From assembly GCA_021810735.1 (NCBI GenBank), contig JAJZIF010000065.1, forward strand, positions 1-12,198: a stretch of DNA of 12,198 nucleotides. Direction: 5' to 3'. This DNA comes from Acidobacteriota bacterium (lineage in GTDB: Bacteria; Acidobacteriota; Terriglobia; Terriglobales; Acidobacteriaceae). The notes below the pieces were generated by a model that saw nothing but the letters and a program-made list of their open reading frames with translations, made no database searches and was not told where the DNA came from. The translations under genes and the position numbers were made by a program. Positions 1 to 4,762 of this stretch are shown here, piece after piece (the stretch's first letter is position 1; each line of letters begins with the position of its first letter).

Positions 1-1353
1 CGTGCTCAAGCAGCCCGAATCGATAAACGACGCAATCGACCGCAGCGTTATCCCCAGCTCATGCTCGACCGGCTCGCGCAGCCACGCATCCAACTCTTCC
101 CACACCGTGGGCAGGCTCGGCTTGCCGCGAAACACGCGATGCTCGATCAGCCAGCCCTCTTGGTTCTTCCCCCATCCCCACCGCGAAGCCTCAATGCGAT
201 CGTTCTGCACATCGCATCCATCCGTGACCACCAGCACACCCGTCGGCGCTGGAGCCGGATACGCTTCCCGCCGTTCCAGCACCCGCGCCACCTTGATGGC
301 ATCCCGCGATTCCTGCCAGATTTCCCCCAGCTCCGTGTTCACGAACACCCGCAGCGTTTCCGGCGTGGTCTTCGCTTCCAGAAATTTCTGCACCGTCTCC
401 GTCCATCGCTGCCACGGCGAGTACAAGCTCGACAGATGAAACCCTGCCGTCTTGCCGTCGCCGTTTCCCGGCATGGTCACCCGCCAGCGCCCACGGCGCA
501 GCATGGCGACCCGCTTCGCCTCTGGAATCAGCACGCCGCATTCCTTGCATAAATACTCGACAGGCCCGCGAAACGGCAGTCCGTCCTTCGACTTTGGAAA
601 TTTGATCTGCGCGAACAGAATGCGCTGATACGTCTCGCAATCCGGGCACGGGACCTCATACACCCGCTGATCGCTTTCGCCATACAGCCGGTCAATCCGG
701 CTCGTCGTGTCCGTTGGCGTCGAGGCAATCACGATCTTGCGGTTCCAGAACGTGGTCGCGCGTTTCACCACCAGCGTGATCGGATCGCCCTCCGCGCCCG
801 CGCTGATCGGATAGCGGTCGACCTCATCCAGCAGCACAACCCGGATCGGCCTGCTGGCCAGGCTCGACGGCGAGTTCGCCCCGACCAGCGTGATGTGACC
901 GCCGGTAAACTGCTTGTGTAGCAGCGTCGAGCCTGAATCCCGCGCCTTTGGGTCGGCGAAAACGTTGGTCAGTCGCGGCGTGTCCCGAATGAACGGAGCC
1001 AGCCGATCTTTGCTCACCGCCTCCGCCATGTCGAGCGTCGGCTGCATCCAGAGGATCGGCGACGGGTCCTGATCGCTGTAATACCCAATCGTCAGTAGCT
1101 CGATCAGCGTCTTGCCGACCTGCGCCCCGGCCTCGATCACCACCCGCTCAATGTGCGGGTCGCAGATCGCGTCCAGAATGCCGCGCTGATACGGCGCCCG
1201 GTCCGCGCGAAACTGCCCCGGCTCCGCCGAGCTTTCCCGCGATAGCCGCGCATGTTCCTCGGCCCACTCGCAAATGCTCAACTTCGGCGGCGGCGAAAAC
1301 GCCGACAGCCCCCGCTCCACGGCCCTCTCCATCCCCACCGCAGCCGCGCTCAT
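1..1353 (-). CDS. Phage terminase large subunit, GpA-like (3' end outside window)
   Basis: This is the ATPase/nuclease motor subunit that cuts concatemeric phage DNA and pumps it into proheads. 451 codons are open from the ATG at 1353 to the left edge. The sequence shows a Walker A motif (EAGAQVGKT, residues 74-82), a Walker B motif (VVLLDEVD, 172-179), the STPT coupling motif (211-214), and two CxxC pairs (C236/C239 and C269/C272) of the kind inserted in GpA-family terminases. A nuclease-domain start follows (TDGCDVQNDR, 377-386) and a second acidic element (FIDSG, 443-447). GpA-family proteins are usually about 600 residues or more, so the C-terminal part of the nuclease domain lies outside the window. 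The start overlaps the stop of the small-subunit gene by 4 bp (ATGA), which indicates translational coupling and fixes the start. The Phage_terminase_large_gpA assignment is confident. Confidence 0.95.
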   Translation of the reverse strand, partial: MSAAAVGMERAVERGLSAFSPPPKLSICEWAEEHARLSRESSAEPGQFRADRAPYQRGILDAICDPHIERVVIEAGAQVGKTLIELLTIGYYSDQDPSPILWMQPTLDMAEAVSKDRLAPFIRDTPRLTNVFADPKARDSGSTLLHKQFTGGHITLVGANSPSSLASRPIRVVLLDEVDRYPISAGAEGDPITLVVKRATTFWNRKIVIASTPTDTTSRIDRLYGESDQRVYEVPCPDCETYQRILFAQIKFPKSKDGLPFRGPVEYLCKECGVLIPEAKRVAMLRRGRWRVTMPGNGDGKTAGFHLSSLYSPWQRWTETVQKFLEAKTTPETLRVFVNTELGEIWQESRDAIKVARVLERREAYPAPAPTGVLVVTDGCDVQNDRIEASRWGWGKNQEGWLIEHRVFRGKPSLPTVWEELDAWLREPVEHELGITLRSIASFIDSGCLST

Positions 1354-1853
1354 GCGGTCTCCGGTGCGCGTTGCAGTTCGCTCAGGATGTGGATCATCTC
1401 AATCTCCAGCCGCTCCTGCATCTCGGCCTTTTCCATCCCTTCGAGTTCCGGCGCCAGCTTTCCTGGCACCGCCAGCAGCTTCGCCCGGATGCGCGTGGCC
1501 AGGTCCGCAATCGTCTTCTCCACCAGAACCACCTGCACGTAATTGCGCCGCCGCACCCCCAACTCGTGTTCCTTCAGGTCAGCGTCGGCCTTGGTCTTGC
1601 GCAGCATCGCTTGGTTGATGTTCTCGTCATCCGGCGTCTCCGGCAGTTCCGGCGTCGGCGGAGGCGGCGGAATCTGGTCCTGCACATACCACGCCAGCGC
1701 CGCGAGCCAATCGATCTGCCGCTTGTTCTTGCTGTCCGCGTGGATCGGCAACCCGCGCTCGATCCAGCGCCGAAAGGTCCGGTCCACCACCCCAAAACGC
1801 GCCGCCGCTGCGGAAATCGTGATCCATTCCGTCTTGATTTTCTTGTCCGCCAT
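1350..1853 (-). CDS. Phage terminase small subunit, Nu1-like
   Basis: The 167-aa product is the predicted DNA-recognition subunit of the terminase; in the lambda family it binds the cos region and recruits the large subunit. Residues about 12-60 read as a winged-helix/MerR-like HTH (ITISAAAARFGV...RTFRRWIERGLP), followed by a proline-rich linker (about 61-72). The C-terminal half is helical and charged, with RKTKADADLKEHE followed by VEKTIADLATRIRAKLLAVPGKLAPEL, the pattern seen in Nu1-type small subunits. Length matches the family (about 160-190 aa). It sits directly upstream of and overlaps the large subunit gene, the canonical order. The Shine-Dalgarno site before the ATG is weak (GTGAG). 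The in-frame start at 1853 places the HTH at the N-terminus, as expected. Confidence 0.88.
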   Translation of the reverse strand: MADKKIKTEWITISAAAARFGVVDRTFRRWIERGLPIHADSKNKRQIDWLAALAWYVQDQIPPPPPTPELPETPDDENINQAMLRKTKADADLKEHELGVRRRNYVQVVLVEKTIADLATRIRAKLLAVPGKLAPELEGMEKAEMQERLEIEMIHILSELQRAPETA

Positions 1854-1888
1854 GGCTCACAAAAACCGCAACACCCCGAAAAACCCCC

Positions 1889-1900
1889 AATGTCCGAACT
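1889..1900 (+). repeat. AATGTCCGAACT element, copy 1
   Basis: The copy reads AATGTCCGAACT on the plus strand. The ATG at 1890 opens a 15-codon frame beginning M-S-E-L and ending at TAA 1935-1937, but no Shine-Dalgarno site precedes it. The core GTCCGAAC is a near-palindrome (GTYCGRAC), so it could be a protein-binding site. Confidence 0.55.
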
Positions 1901-1937
1901 GAAAAATCCTTATGCAATTCACGTCAAACCCGCGTAA

Positions 1938-2009
1938 TCATTGACTCTCGCGCATTCGAGCAAACTCGAAAAACCTTCCCTTTTCCCTCATTTTTTCAAG
2001 TTCGGACAT
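1938..2009 (-). CDS. Possible 23-aa peptide beginning MSEL
   Basis: This short ORF lies in the gap between the 158-aa protein gene and the small terminase gene, on the same strand as both. It starts within repeat copy 2 (ATG 2009-2007), has GAGG five bases upstream as a credible ribosome-binding site, and ends at TGA 1940-1938. The peptide is charged and probably helical (MSELEKMREKGRFF...). Nothing in it identifies a function, and at this length it may be chance. It is listed because the start and ribosome-binding site are good and because the other three repeat copies also read as M/V-S-E-L. Confidence 0.25.
   Translation of the reverse strand: MSELEKMREKGRFFEFARMRESQ
1981..1996 (+). repeat. 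16-bp direct repeat TTTTCCCTCATTTTTT, copy 1
   Basis: The sequence is identical to 3069-3084. Here it is followed by CAAGTTCGGACA; at the second copy it is followed by AGTTGACACG, the -35 box of the plus-strand promoter. The tract is T-rich, but 16 identical bases in a GC-rich genome is notable. Confidence 0.6.
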
Positions 2010-2010
2010 T
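1999..2010 (-). repeat. AATGTCCGAACT element, copy 2
   Basis: Reads AATGTCCGAACT on the minus strand. Together with copy 4 it shares an 18-bp extended match (TTTCAAGTTCGGACATTT on the plus strand here). The ATG at 2009 has a good upstream GAGG. Confidence 0.55.
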
Positions 2011-2041
2011 TCTACCTCAAATTCCTGGCTCTAGGCGCCCC

Positions 2042-2051
2042 CCAGGCCTGG
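2042..2051. repeat. GC-rich 10-bp palindrome CCAGGCCTGG
   Basis: A perfect 10-bp palindrome inside a GC-rich stretch (about 2034-2060) in the gap upstream of the terminase genes. Flanking GGCGCC (2034-2039) and GCGCG (2051-2055) give rough extra symmetry. It could be a terminase nicking site or simply GC-rich sequence. Confidence 0.3.
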
Positions 2052-2118
2052 CGCGAACCCCGCAGCGCGACCGCTCTGGGAGTACCTTTTCCATTCCTTC
2101 GCCCCCCTGCATGGTCCA

Positions 2119-2595
2119 TCAGGACTTCAGCCGCAACCCGCTGAAACAATGATAGTTACGAGCAATCCGTACCAAACGCCGCGCGGCCATCGCCGGATCG
2201 ATGCAGCCCCGGTGAATCCACTGGGTTGCATGCCACTCCGTATGCGGCTTGACATGCGAGTCCAGCACGCACAGCGTATCCAGATCCTCGTCATCCCCGC
2301 ACGCGCCCTTGCACCACACGCAACGATGGTCCCGCCTGCCCGCATCGATCAGCCGAACCCGCAGTCCCGACCAGACCAGCAGCGGCGCTTGCCCTTTGCT
2401 TACATGATGTTGCGTCAGCACATCGCGCAATCCATCCACGTGGATGCTGCCGCTAAACTGCACTTCCGGCGTCCAACTGACACGCTTCAAACAACTGTCA
2501 TGCGCCGTCCGTCCGCGCTGATCCGTAGCCGTCACAAACGTGCGCTTCGGCTCACCGGCCTGCACCATTTCTTTGCACAACTCACACGGTCCCAT
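2119..2595 (-). CDS. Cysteine-rich 158-aa phage protein of unknown function
   Basis: The family is not recognised. The protein has two probable zinc sites. The N-terminal one is CxxC (MGPCELCKEM, residues 4-7) plus HDSC near residue 35; the C-terminal one combines CVWCKGAC with later Cys/His residues (LCVLDSH, HTEWH, WIHRGC). It has no signal peptide or membrane segment, so it is probably cytoplasmic, perhaps nucleic-acid binding. The start is well supported: GGAG lies five bases upstream of the ATG at 2595. A 183-codon plus-strand ORF covers the same DNA but lacks this support. The gene is followed by the candidate cos gap and the terminase genes, so it probably heads the leftward packaging/late operon. 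The Cys/His pattern does not give the H-N-H catalytic arrangement of the HNH nucleases often found near cos. Confidence 0.7.
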   Translation of the reverse strand: MGPCELCKEMVQAGEPKRTFVTATDQRGRTAHDSCLKRVSWTPEVQFSGSIHVDGLRDVLTQHHVSKGQAPLLVWSGLRVRLIDAGRRDHRCVWCKGACGDDEDLDTLCVLDSHVKPHTEWHATQWIHRGCIDPAMAARRLVRIARNYHCFSGLRLKS

Positions 2596-2705
2596 CGCAT
2601 CTCCATCGTCAAATTGCGGCGATCGTATCCGTCAAGATCAAAGCCAGGTTGTAGCCCCGCACCGAACGCCGCACGATCATCATGCAGCGCGGCCTCTTGA
2701 GCGCC

Positions 2706-2716
2706 AAGTTCGGACA
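2706..2716 (-). repeat. TGTCCGAACTT element, copy 3
   Basis: Reads GTGTCCGAACTT on the minus strand, so the start-like codon is GTG instead of ATG. A partial echo (ATGTCC) lies just upstream on the same strand (2727-2722). No ribosome-binding site precedes it. Confidence 0.5.
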
Positions 2717-2808
2717 CGTGGACATTGCAAAACCTATACGATTTTTTTCGCGATTTCCAATGTTTATGCGGCTTCCAGCGCGCGGCGTTTTCAGAAAACT
2801 GGCTCCAA

Positions 2809-2820
2809 AATGTCCGAACT
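2809..2820 (+). repeat. AATGTCCGAACT element, copy 4
   Basis: Reads AAAATGTCCGAACTTGAAA on the plus strand and shares 18 bp with copy 2 in inverse orientation. It opens a 13-codon frame M-S-E-L-E-... with no ribosome-binding site. Confidence 0.55.
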
Positions 2821-2850
2821 TGAAATTTCCCGTTTTTATCGTAGAAAATA

Positions 2851-2865
2851 GTATATACGATATAC
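2851..2865. promoter_or_regulatory. GTATAT-ACG-ATATAC dyad, candidate operator
   Basis: Perfect 6-bp arms flank a 3-bp centre. The dyad overlaps two directly abutting TATACGA heptamers (2854-2860 and 2861-2867). Further TATACGA copies lie at 2735-2741 and 2896-2902, and TATACG at 3114-3119 overlaps the end of the rightward -10 region. A regulator-binding array is the simplest reading. Confidence 0.4.
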
Positions 2866-2965
2866 GATCTCATCGCCTTTTGTTCGCTGCGTTTCTATAC
2901 GAATCAGGCGTGACCCGCACCAACAATTCCTAATTAGCGCTGCGCTGCGTCTCGCCATCTCGGAA

Positions 2966-2986
2966 AAGCCGCGTATTTCGCGGCTT
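2966..2986. other. Hairpin AAGCCGCG-TATTT-CGCGGCTT
   Basis: Perfect 8-bp stem with a 5-nt loop. Read on the minus strand the stem is followed by only a short TTTT, so it could act as a weak leftward terminator. On the plus strand there is no T-tract. Confidence 0.4.
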
Positions 2987-3048
2987 CGCGCCAATTCCAT
3001 CCGTGTGTCAAATCGCGACTGTGGGGTATTTTGTGGGTAGCCCAAAAG

Positions 3049-3057
3049 TTTTCCACA
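3049..3057 (+). promoter_or_regulatory. DnaA-box-like nonamer TTTTCCACA
   Basis: Matches the relaxed DnaA box TTWTNCACA. Similar but imperfect CCCACA-type sequences lie on the opposite strand close by (TACCCCACAG and TACCCACAAA, within about 3020-3040). A single nonamer is weak evidence for DnaA binding. Confidence 0.25.
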
Positions 3058-3068
3058 GGTTTCTGCGT

Positions 3069-3084
3069 TTTTCCCTCATTTTTT
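3069..3084 (+). repeat. 16-bp direct repeat TTTTCCCTCATTTTTT, copy 2
   Basis: Identical to 1981-1996 and located immediately upstream of the -35 box of the rightward promoter, the position of an UP-element or activator site. Confidence 0.6.
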
Positions 3085-3086
3085 AG

Positions 3087-3114
3087 TTGACACGTGCTCT
3101 GCATGTGCTAATCT
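3087..3114 (+). promoter_or_regulatory. Sigma70-like promoter for the plus-strand cassette
   Basis: A perfect -35 box TTGACA (3087-3092), a 16-bp spacer, and a -10-like TAATCT (3109-3114) preceded by an extended -10 TGC (3106-3108). An inverted pair ACACGT (3090-3095) / ACGTGT (3117-3122) brackets the core promoter and could be an operator. Transcription would start about 3121, leaving a short leader before the first gene. Confidence 0.65.
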
Positions 3115-3131
3115 ATACGTGTAAGCAAATC

Positions 3132-3137
3132 AGGAGG
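3132..3137 (+). promoter_or_regulatory. Strong Shine-Dalgarno AGGAGG
   Basis: A full AGGAGG lies eight bases before the ATG at 3146 and fixes the start of the first cassette gene. Confidence 0.85.
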
Positions 3138-3145
3138 AAAACACA

Positions 3146-3604
3146 ATGACCAACGAATCCAAACTCGAAGCACTCAAAGCCAAGGAAACCGATCTCTTCG
3201 CGCAGCTCGCCAACAAATCGCTGCTGGACTATGAAATCGTTCGCCTTGACCGCGCCTGTGCCGACGTCCGCAAGCAGATGGACGCCATTCGCACAACCAT
3301 CGCCTCTGAAATGGAAGCAAACACGGAAATCGGACACAACCAACATGCAATCTTCGCGTTTCTCGATGAACTCGTGACGGGCACCTCTCTCGTGTGGGTA
3401 CCGGATGGCTGCGCAGGGCGCTATATCGGGAATCGGCGCATTATCTGGGCAGATGGCTATGCAGCGTCCCCTCGCAGCCTTAACGACGACGATCTGGCCA
3501 ACATTCGCCTACAAACGCCAGAGGAAGCTAGGGATGAAGCCCTCGCTGCGGTTCGTCGTCACTTACCGCTGTTGCGCGATACAGAAGCGCGCTTCGCCGC
3601 ATGA
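3146..3604 (+). CDS. Unknown 152-aa protein, first gene of plus-strand cassette
   Basis: The family is not recognised. Residues about 1-55 are charged with regularly spaced Leu/Ile and read as a helical, possibly coiled-coil segment (KLEALKAKETDLFAQLANKS...VRKQMDAIRTTIASEME). Residues about 60-110 look like a small mixed domain with aromatics and glycines (TSLVWVPDGCAGRYIGNRRIIWADGY). The tail is another charged helix (PEEARDEALAAVRRHLPLLRD). There is no signal peptide or membrane span. The start is certain because of the strong promoter and AGGAGG. It is the best-expressed gene of a cassette that runs against the rest of the phage, which is typical of accessory (moron-type) genes or of an immunity/lysogeny module, but no DNA-binding motif supports the latter. 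Confidence 0.75.
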   Translation: MTNESKLEALKAKETDLFAQLANKSLLDYEIVRLDRACADVRKQMDAIRTTIASEMEANTEIGHNQHAIFAFLDELVTGTSLVWVPDGCAGRYIGNRRIIWADGYAASPRSLNDDDLANIRLQTPEEARDEALAAVRRHLPLLRDTEARFAA

Positions 3605-3610
3605 GTCGAA

Positions 3611-3683
3611 ACGGGCCAAACTGCCCGTCTGCCGGTGATGACCGTCCGGCACTGATGAGACCGGTCTGCGGCAACTAGCCGCA
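3611..3683 (+). other. Three tandem hairpins between cassette genes 1 and 2
   Basis: The 92-bp gap folds by eye into three perfect 6-bp stems in a row: ACGGGC/GCCCGT (3611-3628, 6-nt loop), TGCCGG/CCGGCA (3630-3651, 10-nt loop), and TGCGGC/GCCGCA (3667-3683, 5-nt loop). The last one ends just before the AGGAG of the next gene (3685-3689). None is followed by a T-tract, so this is more likely an mRNA processing, stability or translation-control structure than a terminator. Confidence 0.5.
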
Positions 3684-3696
3684 TAGGAGAAAGATC

Positions 3697-3897
3697 ATGA
3701 AAGCCACAGTAAGATATGCCATCTTGGCATCCGACGGACAAACCGTCACAGTCAGAGATTCGCTAAAATCCGCGCGCCTCGGGATTAGTTTTCTCCGGTA
3801 TCGCGAGACCCATTGCACAGAGGGAAACACGATGACAGGACGCACCTACCGCATCATGCGTGGCACGTCAGCGCAGGATTGGAAGGCCGCGCGATGA
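3697..3897 (+). CDS. Unknown 66-aa protein, cassette gene 2
   Basis: The product is small, basic and soluble, with no recognised domain. AGGAG lies seven bases before the ATG. A second good start exists in frame: AGAGGG at 3819-3824 is seven bases before the ATG at 3832 and would give a 21-aa C-terminal product, so two products are possible. The stop overlaps the start of the next gene by 4 bp (ATGA at 3894-3897), indicating translational coupling. Function unknown. Confidence 0.6.
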   Translation: MKATVRYAILASDGQTVTVRDSLKSARLGISFLRYRETHCTEGNTMTGRTYRIMRGTSAQDWKAAR

Positions 3898-4106
3898 CGA
3901 GAACATTTCAGATCGACGGCATGGATGGTCTATACTTCACTGTCAAACGCATAGCTCCAGGACGCGGCTGGATCGTCTGCGAAAACAGCACCGGCAAAAT
4001 GATGCATTCCAACCCAATGACGATGCAAAAGTACGCCATCGAAGAAACAACTGCTCTCTGCAATGCCTACGGTTTAGCGAGAATATCTGCGGAGCTGGAG
4101 AAATGA
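3894..4106 (+). CDS. Unknown 70-aa protein, cassette gene 3
   Basis: The product is a soluble small protein (MTRTFQIDGMDGLYFTVKRI...), probably a beta-rich N-terminal half with a helical C-terminus (MQKYAIEETTALCNAYGLARISAELE). The start at 3894 is chosen because GGAAGG lies seven bases upstream and because it overlaps the upstream stop as ATGA; the longer frame opening at 3813 would overlap gene 2 extensively. Its stop in turn overlaps the next start at 4103-4106. The pattern resembles short phage proteins that sense or modulate host components, but no family is recognised. Confidence 0.65.
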   Translation: MTRTFQIDGMDGLYFTVKRIAPGRGWIVCENSTGKMMHSNPMTMQKYAIEETTALCNAYGLARISAELEK

Positions 4107-4318
4107 CCCGCTATCGCTCCACATGGGATCTGTCCACCATCCCCGACGCCGCGCTCAACGCCGAGTTTGGGCGCCGCATTCCGGCTCCTCCGCCGCGCGC
4201 CAAGGTCCTGCGTCCCTGCAAGTTCTGCGGTCGTAAATACGGCGCACGCGATCTGCGCGCCCACCTGCCGCGCTGCCCCTCGCGCCACGCCGTATTACGA
4301 AAGGCTGGTAAACCATGA
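4103..4318 (+). CDS. 71-aa zinc-finger protein, cassette gene 4
   Basis: A single zinc-finger-like motif is visible at residues about 43-63: CKFCGRKYGARDLRAHLPRC, that is CxxC followed by H and a final C, with a basic surround (RAKVLRPCKFC, RHAVLRKAGKP). It is likely to bind DNA, RNA or a protein partner in the cytoplasm, with the N-terminal 30 residues proline-rich and probably disordered. GGAG sits eight bases upstream and the ATG overlaps the preceding stop by 4 bp; its own stop overlaps the next start by 4 bp. It is the only cassette member with a recognisable motif, and the only hint of a regulatory role for the operon. Confidence 0.65.
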   Translation: MTRYRSTWDLSTIPDAALNAEFGRRIPAPPPRAKVLRPCKFCGRKYGARDLRAHLPRCPSRHAVLRKAGKP

Positions 4319-4626
4319 AGAAGATGAGCAAAGAGCTAATAAATCTGATTAAGCAGCCCATGGCCAGTCCCGTGGCCACCATCCTTGAAGAACTATGGGC
4401 CATCGAGCACCCAATCCTAGCGCGGGAAAACGCCGCGCAGCCGCTGGATCGGACCCTTGAGTGGGATACTCAGGACGGCGTGCATCATGTCTTATTCCTC
4501 GACCGCGTACTGGGATTGCCGGTGAGCATGACCGGCGCGGCCGAGGCAGATTCCGCGATACCGGCGAAAACCACATTGAGATCTGCCCCGACGCGAAGTA
4601 GCCCGTTTTCAAAAAATACTATATAG
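4315..4626 (+). CDS. Unknown 103-aa protein, last cassette gene
   Basis: The start overlaps the upstream stop (ATGA at 4315-4318), continuing the coupled series. Residues about 1-75 look like a folded, mostly helical domain (MKKMSKELINLIKQP..., then ATILEELWAIEHPIL and HHVLFLDRVLGLPVS). The last 25 residues are low-complexity, Ser/Thr/Pro-rich (PAKTTLRSAPTRSSPFSKN), and may reflect a decayed or shifted C-terminus. The stop lies at 4624-4626, just before the hairpin-rich convergent region. No family is recognised. Confidence 0.5.
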   Translation: MKKMSKELINLIKQPMASPVATILEELWAIEHPILARENAAQPLDRTLEWDTQDGVHHVLFLDRVLGLPVSMTGAAEADSAIPAKTTLRSAPTRSSPFSKNTI

Positions 4627-4679
4627 GGGAGTTCCTTAGGTACCCCCCAGGTTCTCCCAGCTTTTGGGGGCAAAAAATG

Positions 4680-4747
4680 CCGCGTACCCCCCGGCGGGGA
4701 GTCCAAAAAAAAGGGGATTTTTTTTTGAAGCCCCCAGCGGTACGCGG
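4680..4747. terminator. 68-bp imperfect palindrome, probable bidirectional terminator
   Basis: Nested inverted repeats share one centre: outer arms CCGCGTACC (4680-4688) and GGTACGCGG (4739-4747), middle arms GGGG (4696-4699) and CCCC (4731-4734), inner arms A8 (4705-4712) and T9 (4718-4726) around GGGGA. Read leftward, a G-rich stem is followed by eight T; read rightward, by nine T. It lies between two convergent units, the cassette (ends 4626) and the integrase (ends 4763), which fits a shared terminator. A second GTACCCCCC (4640-4648) repeats part of the arm at 4684-4692. The gap next to int is also where attP is normally found; no core can be assigned. Confidence 0.6.
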
Positions 4748-4762
4748 AAATCCCTCCCCACG

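Larger units (their letters stand above)
1854..2118. other. 265-bp non-coding gap upstream of terminase; candidate cos/packaging region
   Basis: No gene of convincing length is present. The gap holds two copies of the [A/G]TGTCCGAACT element (1889-1900 plus, 1999-2010 minus), a 16-bp T-rich repeat (1981-1996) shared with the promoter region at 3069-3084, a GC-rich stretch with the palindrome CCAGGCCTGG (2042-2051), and one 23-codon minus-strand ORF. In lambda-type phages cos lies just upstream of the small-subunit gene, which makes this the natural place for it. No known cos sequence is recognised, so the role is inferred from position only. Confidence 0.35.
2596..3145. promoter_or_regulatory. 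AT-rich divergent control region
   Basis: This 550-bp gene-free stretch lies between the leftward 158-aa gene and the rightward small-gene cassette, and its middle is clearly richer in A+T than the coding DNA around it. It contains two copies of the [A/G]TGTCCGAACT element (2706-2716, 2809-2820), five TATACG motifs all on the plus strand, a 15-bp dyad (2851-2865), an 8-bp-stem hairpin (2966-2986), a DnaA-box-like nonamer (3049-3057), and the rightward promoter (3087-3114). A 113-codon minus-strand ORF (2873-2532) crosses it but looks non-coding. No repressor gene was recognised in the window, so the operator role is inference. Confidence 0.6.

Noticed and set aside
2119..2595. HNH endonuclease near cos
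   Set aside because: CxxC pairs are present, but the conserved H-N-H spacing and catalytic histidine context are not seen.
2149..2700. Plus-strand ORF of 183 codons opposite the 158-aa gene
   Set aside because: The minus-strand gene has GGAG at ideal spacing and paired cysteine/histidine motifs; the plus-strand frame has neither and looks like a GC-driven shadow.
2532..2873. Minus-strand ORF of 113 codons across the control region
   Set aside because: It overlaps the well-supported start of the 158-aa gene in another frame, crosses dyads and repeats, has no good ribosome-binding site and an unconvincing protein composition.
3636..3690. CTGATGA followed by a GAAA downstream, hinting at a hammerhead ribozyme
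   Set aside because: The segment between them does not form the required stem II and no matching stem III/cleavage site is visible; simple hairpins explain the region.
4612..4637. GGGGAGT with A-rich flank near 4612-4632 resembling the sequence at 5813-5828, possible att-like repeat around int
   Set aside because: The shared block is only about seven bases plus poly-A, too short to support an attachment core.
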